DNA of 64,000 bases from contig JAPPMU010000042.1 in NCBI GenBank assembly GCA_028873965.1, positions 66,383 to 130,382 on the forward strand. Direction: 5' to 3'. The stretch comes from Chloroflexota bacterium (GTDB lineage: Bacteria; Chloroflexota; Dehalococcoidia; Lucifugimonadales; UBA3495). Under the pieces are notes generated by a model that did not search any database, was not told the origin of the DNA, and saw only the letters and a program-made list of their open reading frames with translations. Position numbers and translations under genes: made by a program. Within the stretch, counting starts at the first letter, position 1. Each line of letters starts with the position of its first letter. Of this stretch, positions 33,694-41,464 are shown piece by piece.

Positions 33694-34022
33694 CGCGCAC
33701 TCCCGACATACCCGACGCAACACGGGAGAAGATGAACCGGGTTTTCGCTGCCTACCCCGAGCTGACGGCAGTGACTCTGTTCGGCTCCCGCGCCACTGGC
33801 AGGGCGACCCCTCGCTCCGATTTCGACCTCGCCACCCATGGCATTGAGGATCGCTACCGCCTCGGTAGATTGGCCCTGGACCTCAAAGACCTGGACATTC
33901 CGCAGTCGTGCGACGTGCAAGCTTACGAGGAGATCAAGTACGCGCCGTTGCAGCGGCATATCGATACGCTCGGGGTGACCATTTACCGTCGCCCGCACCG
34001 ATCCGACATCACCGAGGAGTGA
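33690..34022 (+). CDS. mntA: MntA-like minimal nucleotidyltransferase antitoxin
   Basis: 110 residues. The motif GSX10DXD is exact: Gly32-Ser33, ten residues, Asp44-Phe-Asp46. This is a minimal pol-beta nucleotidyltransferase expected to AMPylate the neighbouring HepT-like toxin. It ends 5 bases before an LLM gene on the same strand. Confidence 0.88.
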   Translation: MTRTPDIPDATREKMNRVFAAYPELTAVTLFGSRATGRATPRSDFDLATHGIEDRYRLGRLALDLKDLDIPQSCDVQAYEEIKYAPLQRHIDTLGVTIYRRPHRSDITEE

Positions 34023-34027
34023 CCCGT

Positions 34028-35050
34028 ATGCGAGTTGTTTATTCCCTGAGATCCCGAGACCTGAACGCCGTGGCCGCCGAAGCGGCTTGGGCGGAGTCCA
34101 TGGGATACGACGGCGTTTCCACCAACGAGACGGCCCACGACCCATTCCTGCCGCTGGCTGTGGCGGCGACGTCGACCAGTCGTGTAACCCTGGAAACCCA
34201 CGTCGCCATCGCCTTCCCCCGTTCGCCCATGGTCGTCGCCTACACCGCCCGCGATTTGCAGGACAATAGCGGCGGCCGGTTCCGCCTTGGTCTGGGAACC
34301 CAGGTGAAAGGCCACAACGAGCGCAGGTTCTCCACCCGGTGGACCGGATCCGCGGGCCCTCGCCTGCGGGAGTACGTGCAGTCGTTGCACGCTATCTGGA
34401 ACTGCTGGGACACGGGCAGCAACCTGGAATACGTGGGCGACCACTACCAATTCTCGCTGATGACGCCGTTTTTCAGTCCCGGACCCAGCGAGTACGCGCA
34501 TCCCGAGGTGTACACTGCGGCCGTCAACGGATACAACTGCCTCGTGGCGGGAGAGTGCAGCGACGGCCTGATGCTGCATAGCCTGGTCTCCCCGGAGTAC
34601 GTGCGTCAGGTCGTGCAACCCAACGTCGCTGAAGGCGCGCGCCGCGCCGGCCGGAATGCCGAGGACGTGTCCGTGGTCGGCGGAGGGTTCATCGTCACTG
34701 GGCCCAACCGGGCCGCCATCGCCGAGGCCGCCGAGGAAACCAAGCGCCGCATCGCCTTCTATTCGTCCACGCGAACCTACTTCCCGGTGCTGGAATGCCA
34801 CGGCTTCGAGGACATTGGCAAGCAGTTGCACGTCATGTCCCGCGAGGGCAAATGGACGGAAATGGGCGACCTGGTAACCGACGAGATGCTCAACGCCTTT
34901 GCCATCATCGGCGAGTACGACGAAATCCCCGGCATGTTCAAGGAGCGATACGGCGGGCTGGTCAACGAGATGCACTTCTCCATTCAGACGGCCAACGACG
35001 CGGAGCAGGGACAGTTGCGCCGCATCGTCCGGGAGTTGCAGGAGCAGTAG
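34028..35050 (+). CDS. LLM class flavin/F420-dependent oxidoreductase
   Basis: 340 residues. The luciferase-like barrel starts MRVVYSLRSRD and AWAESMGYDGVSTNETAHDPF, with RFRLGLGTQVKGHNERRFS near residue 85 and VYTAAVNGYNC later. This resembles the TIGR03617-type group. It follows the HepT/MntA pair by 5 bases, but function is probably unrelated. The substrate is unknown. Confidence 0.87.
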   Translation: MRVVYSLRSRDLNAVAAEAAWAESMGYDGVSTNETAHDPFLPLAVAATSTSRVTLETHVAIAFPRSPMVVAYTARDLQDNSGGRFRLGLGTQVKGHNERRFSTRWTGSAGPRLREYVQSLHAIWNCWDTGSNLEYVGDHYQFSLMTPFFSPGPSEYAHPEVYTAAVNGYNCLVAGECSDGLMLHSLVSPEYVRQVVQPNVAEGARRAGRNAEDVSVVGGGFIVTGPNRAAIAEAAEETKRRIAFYSSTRTYFPVLECHGFEDIGKQLHVMSREGKWTEMGDLVTDEMLNAFAIIGEYDEIPGMFKERYGGLVNEMHFSIQTANDAEQGQLRRIVRELQEQ

Positions 35051-35170
35051 AGCGCGTCGTGCTTTGGGGCGGCAGGATGGGTTTTTGACGCAGAGACGCG
35101 GGGGTTTCCGAGTCCGTGCCTAGTGTCAAGCACGGGGCCGGCTGTTCTTCTTGCGGGAATGACAGTTGAT

Positions 35171-36139
35171 CTATGACCCAGGCGGCCGTCCGCTGGCGTC
35201 TTTCCACGAGTATTTTAGACTGGCTCCGCGACCCAAGCACACGCCAGCCGCCGTCGAAGGGGCAGAAAACGTATGATCTTGAGAAAATTCGAGAACAGTT
35301 CCTGCGTCCACCAGAATTCCCAGAGACCGCAGGTGCTTGCGTTGATTGTGGATGTGCCTGTGCTGGGAAATCGACGGGCTTTCAGTCTTGGAAACTTTCG
35401 AACCAGCCAGCACGACGAATTCCTTACCCCGACCTGCCGAATACCCTTTGGCATCCACAGCATGAGGACCCCTCAGACGAAACTGTGCATCCGTAACCGA
35501 GCGACGCTGCACCTTTCGGGGGGGTAGGGTTGATTTCCGAGATGGAAGGGTGTTGCGCCCATCACCGTTAGCCCACTGTACCCGTGGAAGCGAAGGGGCT
35601 CCCTTGAAGAAATCTAAACCAATGTGCGGCAGACAAGATTGCAAACTTCTCATAAGCATGTGGGCGTCAGAGCCAGGGCTGGCTTCCTTACCAATAGGAC
35701 GCTTGTTATGCGTCTCGCACAAATGCTTCTTTTCTGCTTGCCTCACCATATATGTGAGCGCGCTCTCAATTTGGTGCCGAAGTTGCTTCGCTCCCTTTTT
35801 TCTACCGGGCCTCCCTTTTCGGGACATCGACACGGCGGTGAAGACGGCGGTATATTCCCAAAACTTGAAGCTAGGATCTTTGGAATGGCGAGCAAAATTG
35901 CTCTTGAAGTCGCCGCATCCTACGTAGATTCGAGGATCGCCAGATTCGGCAATACCCCAAATCATGTAGACACCGTGATGTCCTCCCACAGTGGCGGCAA
36001 TCTTGCCAATCTTGGACTGAAGGACCCTGTACTGATCCTCGCGCGGACTAACGGCGCATCTGACGCTATCAGTGTGGATGATTTTCGCATTCCGCATCAC
36101 AGGATGCTGTCGAACGGCAACTTCTCTGTCGACCATCAT
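35171..36139 (-). CDS. GIY-YIG-like protein with C-terminal DUF4357-like domain
   Basis: 322 residues. A GIY-YIG-like core is seen as HHGVYMIWGIAESGDPRIYVGCGD (residues 54-77) followed by RHSKDPSFKFWEYTAVFTA. A long basic middle (RKGRPGRKKGAKQLRHQIE) separates it from a C-terminal DUF4357-type domain (AKGYSAGRGKEFVVLAGSKV ... LGILVDAG ... FSAPSTAAGVCLGRGASLKYSWKD). Such proteins are often linked to DNA modification or defence. AT-richer than neighbours and flanked by gene-poor gaps. Confidence 0.7.
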   Translation of the reverse strand: MMVDREVAVRQHPVMRNAKIIHTDSVRCAVSPREDQYRVLQSKIGKIAATVGGHHGVYMIWGIAESGDPRIYVGCGDFKSNFARHSKDPSFKFWEYTAVFTAVSMSRKGRPGRKKGAKQLRHQIESALTYMVRQAEKKHLCETHNKRPIGKEASPGSDAHMLMRSLQSCLPHIGLDFFKGAPSLPRVQWANGDGRNTLPSRKSTLPPRKVQRRSVTDAQFRLRGPHAVDAKGYSAGRGKEFVVLAGSKVSKTESPSISQHRHIHNQRKHLRSLGILVDAGTVLEFSQDHTFSAPSTAAGVCLGRGASLKYSWKDASGRPPGS

Positions 36140-36358
36140 TTTGCCCCGTGCCGTCTGTTTTCAAATCTAGGTTTCCGGTGGTGATTATGTAACGTCAAAG
36201 TATCATCCGTCAACTTTCAGCCGATGGCGCTTCGCGGTCGTCCAGCACTTACCAACGAACCTGCTCTCTGTTGATAACGGCACGGATTCGGTCGTCGCTA
36301 CGAATGCTCGCGATTGTGAAGTGAACAGACGGCCGGTTAACCGAACCAGCAACCTGGC

Positions 36359-36910
36359 TCAATAGCCGCCTAGCCTCCGCTCATAACGTTTGTCAGCCAT
36401 CGCCCTCTCTATATTGCGCTCGTTCAGTTGGTACAAATAAATCTGTTCGCAGCCCGGAGTGCCCAGCAGAATGGGATATTCGCCATTCAGGACAGATTGC
36501 GACAAGCCGCGGTAGTCCCTGCCAACGGCGATGACGGCACTGGCGGGGCAGCCGGTGAAGCGCTCCAACAGCCGGGCATTAGCGATGGCGCGGTCTATCC
36601 CCTTTGGTTCGGCGTAGAAGGAGATTTCAACAGCGAGATAGCGGGTGGCACCGTTTTCGTCGGCAACTTCAAGCGCCAAATCCATGCGCCAGAACCGACG
36701 CAACTCCTCACGAGATAAGTTACTGGTATCAACACTGTGGGTCATCTCGAACAGTTCACCGTAAGAGAGGGCGCGACCCGTATCGTAGCCTGTGTCAAAA
36801 GCGACACCGCCGGCGTCAGCGCGCAGCTCATCTTGAGCGTGGCAATAGCGAAAATAAGTTATCGGGTGCCGTCCTCCTTCGAGTATGTCATCGTCAGGAA
36901 TCATTTCCAT
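36359..36910 (-). CDS. Hypothetical protein, possible PD-(D/E)XK-like fold
   Basis: 183 residues, not recognised. The central part FWRMDLALEVADENGATRYLAVEISFYAE places Asp77 and Glu95 like a divergent PD-(D/E)XK core, followed by a helix with RAIANARLLERF and a strand ASAVIAVGRDY. Lys of the motif is missing (EIS instead of ExK). It could be a nuclease-like regulator. An ATG at 36904 is an alternative start with GGGGAG at better spacing. Composition is AT-richer than the genome average here. Confidence 0.55.
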   Translation of the reverse strand: MEMIPDDDILEGGRHPITYFRYCHAQDELRADAGGVAFDTGYDTGRALSYGELFEMTHSVDTSNLSREELRRFWRMDLALEVADENGATRYLAVEISFYAEPKGIDRAIANARLLERFTGCPASAVIAVGRDYRGLSQSVLNGEYPILLGTPGCEQIYLYQLNERNIERAMADKRYERRLGGY

Positions 36911-36946
36911 CTCCCCACTACCTCCATAGCGCGACCCAAGCGCGGT

Positions 36947-37759
36947 CTAGCGGTTTAGCAGCCACCATTCGTCGCTTCCGAGGTTGAAGTCGATGCGCCG
37001 GAACCCTTCGGCGAAGGGCACTCCGCAGCGCTCTCCCTGCAGGCGGCAGCCTTCCGTCATGCGGTCCAGGCGCTGGGAACGGGTGCGGGCGCTGATCTGT
37101 GACGCATGTTGGCTCAGGGCTTCGGCCTTGCGGAGTATGTGCTCCTCGGTGATGGATATGAAGGTGTCCGGCCGCTCCGACCCCCACAGCAGAGCCTCCC
37201 GGACCCGGTGCGGCTCCAGCCCTTCATCCTCGATCTGCTCCGGAAAATCCTGCCAGCTCCACGCATACGAGAACGCTGCGTCCAATGCGGCCTGACCGCT
37301 ATGGCGGTGGTCGCGGTGGGTGTGGGAAGTAACCCGGTAGGGGTCGATGCCGAAAATCACCTCGGGCTTGTGGCGTCGGATCTCACGCACGACCTGCCCA
37401 CGATAGGTATGGGTGTCCTCAAGTTCACCATCGCCGTAGCGGAGGAACACGACCTCCGCGACACCAAGCACGTTGGCGGCATTTTGCTGCTCAATCTCGC
37501 GTGTCGCCGCCAGCGATTCCGGCGTAAACGAGCGGTCGCCGGTGCCCTTGTTGCCGTTGGTGCACATCAGGATCACCACCTTGGTGCCCGACTCGGCGAT
37601 CCATTTGGCCATAGTTGCGCCGCAGCCGCCTTCGGCGTCGTCGGGGTGCGGCGTGACCACCAGGGCGCTGCCCGGCGCTTCGGTCATTACCCGGGGCTCT
37701 GGGGCGTATTCCTGGTTCGGGTATCCCCAACCGTCAATGCCATGAGGTCTGCTGGTCAT
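36947..37759 (-). CDS. PIG-L family deacetylase (GlcNAc/LmbE-like)
   Basis: 270 residues. The zinc site starts with TPHPDDAEGGCGATMAKW (HPDD at about 38-41) and continues with SHTHRDHRHSGQAALDA (HxDH). It hydrolyses N-acetyl groups of sugar or mycothiol-type substrates; the real substrate is unknown. GGAG precedes the ATG. A perfect palindromic repeat lies between it and the upstream aldehyde dehydrogenase gene. Confidence 0.9.
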   Translation of the reverse strand: MTSRPHGIDGWGYPNQEYAPEPRVMTEAPGSALVVTPHPDDAEGGCGATMAKWIAESGTKVVILMCTNGNKGTGDRSFTPESLAATREIEQQNAANVLGVAEVVFLRYGDGELEDTHTYRGQVVREIRRHKPEVIFGIDPYRVTSHTHRDHRHSGQAALDAAFSYAWSWQDFPEQIEDEGLEPHRVREALLWGSERPDTFISITEEHILRKAEALSQHASQISARTRSQRLDRMTEGCRLQGERCGVPFAEGFRRIDFNLGSDEWWLLNR

Positions 37760-37787
37760 GTCGTCGCTCCGTATTCCTGGAATGGGT

Positions 37788-37811
37788 AGGGGCGAATGAT
37801 CATTCGCCCCT
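37788..37811. repeat. Short palindromic repeat AGGGGCGAATGA type
   Basis: A perfect 24-base palindrome with arms AGGGGCGAATGA and TCATTCGCCCCT, between two same-strand genes. It is the same element as at 9953-9978 and, less perfectly, 56496-56523. Confidence 0.75.
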
Positions 37812-37852
37812 TGATGGTCTGGCCTGGGTCTCCCCGCGCGGATGCGCTCAGT

Positions 37853-39271
37853 CTAACCGCCGAGGTGGAACACGACCATCTTTAGTTCGGTCATCTCCTC
37901 GATGGCGTAGGCGGGGCCTTCCTTGCCCATACCGCTGTCCTTGAGGCCGCCGTAAGGCATGACGTCGGCCCGCCACTGCGGCGAGGAATTGATGTGCAGG
38001 TTGCCGGAGTGGACTTCCTGGGCGAATTTCATCGCCCAGTCCACGTTCTGCGTGAAGATGCCCGCCGACAGGCCGAAGCGCGTGTCATTGGCCTTGGCAA
38101 TAGCATCGTCGATGTCATCAAAGGCGCTGACGGCCACGGCAGGACCGAAGAGTTCCTCACGGGAAATGAGCATCTCGGGGCGCGCGTCCGCCACCACGGT
38201 AGCGGAGTGGAGGGTCCCCTCGCGATCACCGCCCGCGATGACGCGCGCGCCCTGACCCACGGCCTCGGCGATCCAACTCTCGACCCGCACGGCGTCGGTT
38301 TCGCGGATCATCGGCCCCATCTTGACGTCCTCGTCGAAGGGGTTGCCGACGCTGAACTCCTGCGTGGGCTTGACCAACGCGTCGAGCAGGTCCGCGTAGA
38401 TGGTGCGGGCGGCAAAGACGCGCTGCGTGGAAATGCACACCTGGCCGGCGTTGGCAAACCCGCTGGAGACGGTGGCTGCGGCGACTTTCTCGATGTCGGC
38501 GTCGGACATGATTATCAGGGGGCTGTTGGACCCCAGCTCCATCGTGACCTTCTTGATGCCGGCGTTGCGGCAAATCTGGTCTCCCACCTCCATGCTGCCG
38601 GTGAAGGTGATCTTGCGGACGTCCGACGAGCCGGTAATGGCGTCGCCAATCTCAGCGCCGGAGCCGGTGATGGTCTGTATGGCCTCCTCAGGCAAACCGG
38701 CTTCCAGCAGGATCTCAGTGAGCTTCAGTGCAGACAGCGGAGTGTCGCCGGCAGGCTTGAGAATAACTGCATTGCCGCCGGCCAGGGCCGGTCCCACCTT
38801 GTGGCACACCAGGTTGAGCGGGAAGTTGAACGGCGCGATGGCGGCCACCACCCCTACGGGCACGCGGATCGTAAAGCCAAACTGGTTGACCACGCCGGGC
38901 GCAGAATCCAACGGAACGGTTTCCCCGTGCAGGCGCTTGGCTTCCTCGGCGGACAGGGTGATGGTCTGGACGGCGCGCTGGACCTCGGCGCGGCCTTCGG
39001 CGATTACCTTTCCCTCTTCGCGGGTTATGGTCTCCGCCAGGTCGTCGGCCCGCTCTTCCATGAGGTCGGCGGCCCGCTTGAGGATGGTATAGCGACGGTG
39101 GGCCGGCAGCTTGGCCATGACCGCGGCGCCGCGGACGGCGCTGGCGATGGCGGCCTGCACGTCTGCGGCGGAACCGCGCGGGACGGTGTCGAACGCCGAC
39201 TGGTCAAAGGGATTGATGACGGGCATCTTTTCATCGCGGTCGACCCATTCGCCGCAGATGTACATGCGCAT
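37853..39271 (-). CDS. NAD(P)-dependent aldehyde dehydrogenase
   Basis: 472 residues. AGGAG is upstream of the ATG at 39271. Catalytic residues are visible: Asn149 in PFNFP, Glu246 in MELGSNSP and Cys279 in NAGQVCISTQR. The sequence is closest to the lactaldehyde / non-phosphorylating glyceraldehyde-3-phosphate / succinate-semialdehyde group. The PIG-L gene follows on the same strand. Confidence 0.92.
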   Translation of the reverse strand: MRMYICGEWVDRDEKMPVINPFDQSAFDTVPRGSAADVQAAIASAVRGAAVMAKLPAHRRYTILKRAADLMEERADDLAETITREEGKVIAEGRAEVQRAVQTITLSAEEAKRLHGETVPLDSAPGVVNQFGFTIRVPVGVVAAIAPFNFPLNLVCHKVGPALAGGNAVILKPAGDTPLSALKLTEILLEAGLPEEAIQTITGSGAEIGDAITGSSDVRKITFTGSMEVGDQICRNAGIKKVTMELGSNSPLIIMSDADIEKVAAATVSSGFANAGQVCISTQRVFAARTIYADLLDALVKPTQEFSVGNPFDEDVKMGPMIRETDAVRVESWIAEAVGQGARVIAGGDREGTLHSATVVADARPEMLISREELFGPAVAVSAFDDIDDAIAKANDTRFGLSAGIFTQNVDWAMKFAQEVHSGNLHINSSPQWRADVMPYGGLKDSGMGKEGPAYAIEEMTELKMVVFHLGG

Positions 39272-39358
39272 GGTGAAACTCCTAAACGCGAACCGGGACA
39301 TGCACGCCGACGCAGGACGCGCGGCGGCCAACATTGTACTACACGAGCCCGGAACCGA

Positions 39359-40063
39359 TTATTCGGCTTCAGCCTTGACCTCGCTCTCGCCGAGGACGAT
39401 GCTGCGCCCGGTATTGGTCACCTTGTAGTGGCCGGACAGGCCGGGTATGCGCTCCAACCAACGGAACTTGGTGCGGGCGGCGTTGCGCAGCGTCTGCACG
39501 AAGCTGTGCGGGATCGGCCAACCGGCCAGGGTGAACAGGTGAGCCAGGCTGTCGGGATCGACGCTGGCTACGTTCAGATAGCGATGAGCGGCTTCAGCGG
39601 CGACCACAACCCGCCGCATGTCGCCCAGCGGGTTGACGCGCTGGCAGAAGGCGATGTACTCGTGTTCCGAAGGGGACATATCCGATGGAGACATCGTTTC
39701 AGCGACGGCCACTGGAGCCGGTGCGGGTTCATCGCTCAGCGCGGTGGCGGCTGCCGGTGGGGCCGGAGTAATTTGCACGACGGTCGCAGCAGGTGTGATC
39801 GGGGGCGCGCCGTTGATTTCCGCGGCAACAACGGCAGCGCGTTGCGGCTCGGCCACATGCTGGGTTGAGCCATTGGCCGCGGAATGCCCGTTGGAATGCG
39901 CTGGAGGGTCGGCCAACTTCGCAATGGGTGCGTCCGCTGATGCCCCATTGGCCCCGGTGAGCTGCGGCATGAATGAATAAAGGACTTCACGAACAAGTCC
40001 CGCATCGTCAGACTCAATGCAGATCTGACCGCCGGCTGGCAATGTGATGCTGAGCTTATTCAT
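39359..40063 (-). CDS. Hypothetical protein with Ala/Pro-rich linker
   Basis: 234 residues, three parts. Residues 1-35 form a small strand-rich start (KLSITLPAGGQICIESDD). About 40-130 is a low-complexity Ala/Pro/Ser/Thr linker. The C-terminal 100 residues (HEYIAFCQRVNPLGDMRRVVVAAEAAHRYL ... AARTKFRWLERIPGLSGHYKVTNTGRSIVLGE) look like a helical, possibly winged-helix-like domain. No family is recognised. No signal peptide or membrane helix is present. Confidence 0.6.
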   Translation of the reverse strand: MNKLSITLPAGGQICIESDDAGLVREVLYSFMPQLTGANGASADAPIAKLADPPAHSNGHSAANGSTQHVAEPQRAAVVAAEINGAPPITPAATVVQITPAPPAAATALSDEPAPAPVAVAETMSPSDMSPSEHEYIAFCQRVNPLGDMRRVVVAAEAAHRYLNVASVDPDSLAHLFTLAGWPIPHSFVQTLRNAARTKFRWLERIPGLSGHYKVTNTGRSIVLGESEVKAEAE

Positions 40064-40158
40064 CCTGGCACAACCGGTAACGCACCGCTGCATTGTACGG
40101 CAATGGTAATGTAACGCCGGGTTTTATGGCAAGGCGAGACGGCGGTAGGTTTGCCCAA

Positions 40159-40602
40159 TCACGGCCTTCGCACGGCTACCCGCCCATCGTCCCTGTACCT
40201 AATTAACTTCAAACCCGGTATGCAATCGAAATCACCGTCATGGGCAAGCAGCGTGCAATTCAGTAAAATCGCTGTGGCTGCAATCCAACCGTCAGGGGAT
40301 TTTAGCTCACGCCCACTACGACGACTATCAGCCCGCAGGCGGGCGGAAATCCGTACCAACTCCAAGTCGTAATTGATTATATCGTAGGCCGTGGACACGT
40401 ACTCAAGGAGTTCGTCGACACTTTGCTGTCCCCAATTGCTGATCAAGGCACCGAACAGTAGTTCCTCATAGGTTTGAAAGGATATAACTGCCCGATGCCC
40501 AGTAAGATGATTCAAATACGGTTGGGCACGATTCTCGTTACGATAAATATATGATACCACGTTGGTATCTACTACCATGGGGTTTTGTCCTTCGTAAGTC
40601 AT
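40159..40602 (-). CDS. PIN-domain (VapC-like) ribonuclease
   Basis: 147 residues. The acidic PIN residues are in place: Asp12 in MVVDTNVVSY, Glu46 in TYEELLFG, Asp104 in SPDGWIAATA and Asp122/124 in AHDGDFDCIPG. It should be an Mg-dependent RNase toxin. The ATG overlaps the stop of the upstream 281-residue gene (ATGA at 40602-40599), which takes the place where a short VapB-type antitoxin would normally be. Confidence 0.87.
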   Translation of the reverse strand: MTYEGQNPMVVDTNVVSYIYRNENRAQPYLNHLTGHRAVISFQTYEELLFGALISNWGQQSVDELLEYVSTAYDIINYDLELVRISARLRADSRRSGRELKSPDGWIAATAILLNCTLLAHDGDFDCIPGLKLIRYRDDGRVAVRRP

Positions 40603-41444
40603 TGGTCACGTGCCTCATATATGATCCGAATGAATTCTTCAATGTCAACAGGGTCATCATCATTGTGCTGATAAAAGCTGGTTGCCTTTTCTGGATCGAA
40701 GATTTTCGGCTCTCGACTATAGAAATCGTCCAGTACTGACCGTTCGGCTTCAATCTCCCGTACAGCAATTGTTTCCCATTCATCTCTGGAGTCGGAGCGT
40801 CCAATACCTCTGACGGAAACGTACCGGGTTGCTAGTTGGCGCATCGCTTCATTAAGGCTGGCCGCAAACCTCAAATCAACCGGGCGTTCACCGTAGTTGT
40901 GCAGTTGCGCCGTACCGTTTTTCCAATCGACTTCCAGCAACCGCCCGTAGAGCAAGATTTCCACTTCAGGCCTTGGTCGACGGCGAGCACGCTGTCGCTC
41001 TCGCTGCGTTCGGTTGATCACCACCTGTCGGCCGTTCTGCAAATCGTCCAACCGGACTCGGTGCACATCGGCAGATAAGCCGGTGCCGATTGCGGTCAGA
41101 CTGGCAATGACTTCTGCTGGCAACGCCCCGTCATCTTCGCCAGACCATTCGAAGATAGCTTCCAGAGCATCTATTCCGAAATCGTTTCCGCCGTGCCGGG
41201 TGCGCCCAGGCGACAGGGCTAACGTGGTCCCAAATGACCCGGGGAATACAGTCAGTAACCGCAGCGAAATCTGATCTCTCAGCCATTCGGGGGGGCGGCC
41301 TCGGGTTTCAACGCCGGCCAGATGCGATGCCATCTGGCGCACTGCATCCTGAACGCGTCTGAAGGTCGAGTTCAAGTCGTGGAGGGATACCCCATCGGCT
41401 GTATTCGGCCCCTCAAAAACGACGTTTATTTCAGCAGTAGCCAC
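40599..41444 (-). CDS. Hypothetical protein coupled to PIN-domain gene
   Basis: 281 residues, unrecognised. The N-terminal half (LHDLNSTFRRVQDAVRQMASHLAG, LTVFPGSFGTTLALSPG) seems alpha/beta; a basic stretch RTQRERQRARRRPRPEV occurs in the middle, followed by EILLYGRLLEVDWKNGTAQLHNYG, which resembles a small beta domain. The C-terminus is acidic. It starts at GTG after AGGATC. Overlap with the PIN gene suggests an antitoxin or scaffold role, but it is far longer than VapB proteins. Confidence 0.6.
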   Translation of the reverse strand: MATAEINVVFEGPNTADGVSLHDLNSTFRRVQDAVRQMASHLAGVETRGRPPEWLRDQISLRLLTVFPGSFGTTLALSPGRTRHGGNDFGIDALEAIFEWSGEDDGALPAEVIASLTAIGTGLSADVHRVRLDDLQNGRQVVINRTQRERQRARRRPRPEVEILLYGRLLEVDWKNGTAQLHNYGERPVDLRFAASLNEAMRQLATRYVSVRGIGRSDSRDEWETIAVREIEAERSVLDDFYSREPKIFDPEKATSFYQHNDDDPVDIEEFIRIIYEARDQ

Positions 41445-41464
41445 GAAATGATCCTCAAAGCATC

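Noticed and set aside
37788-37811. Perfect palindrome as an operator for the PIG-L or dehydrogenase gene
   Set aside because: Related sequences occur at 9953 and 56496 in unrelated contexts, so a repeat family is the simpler explanation.
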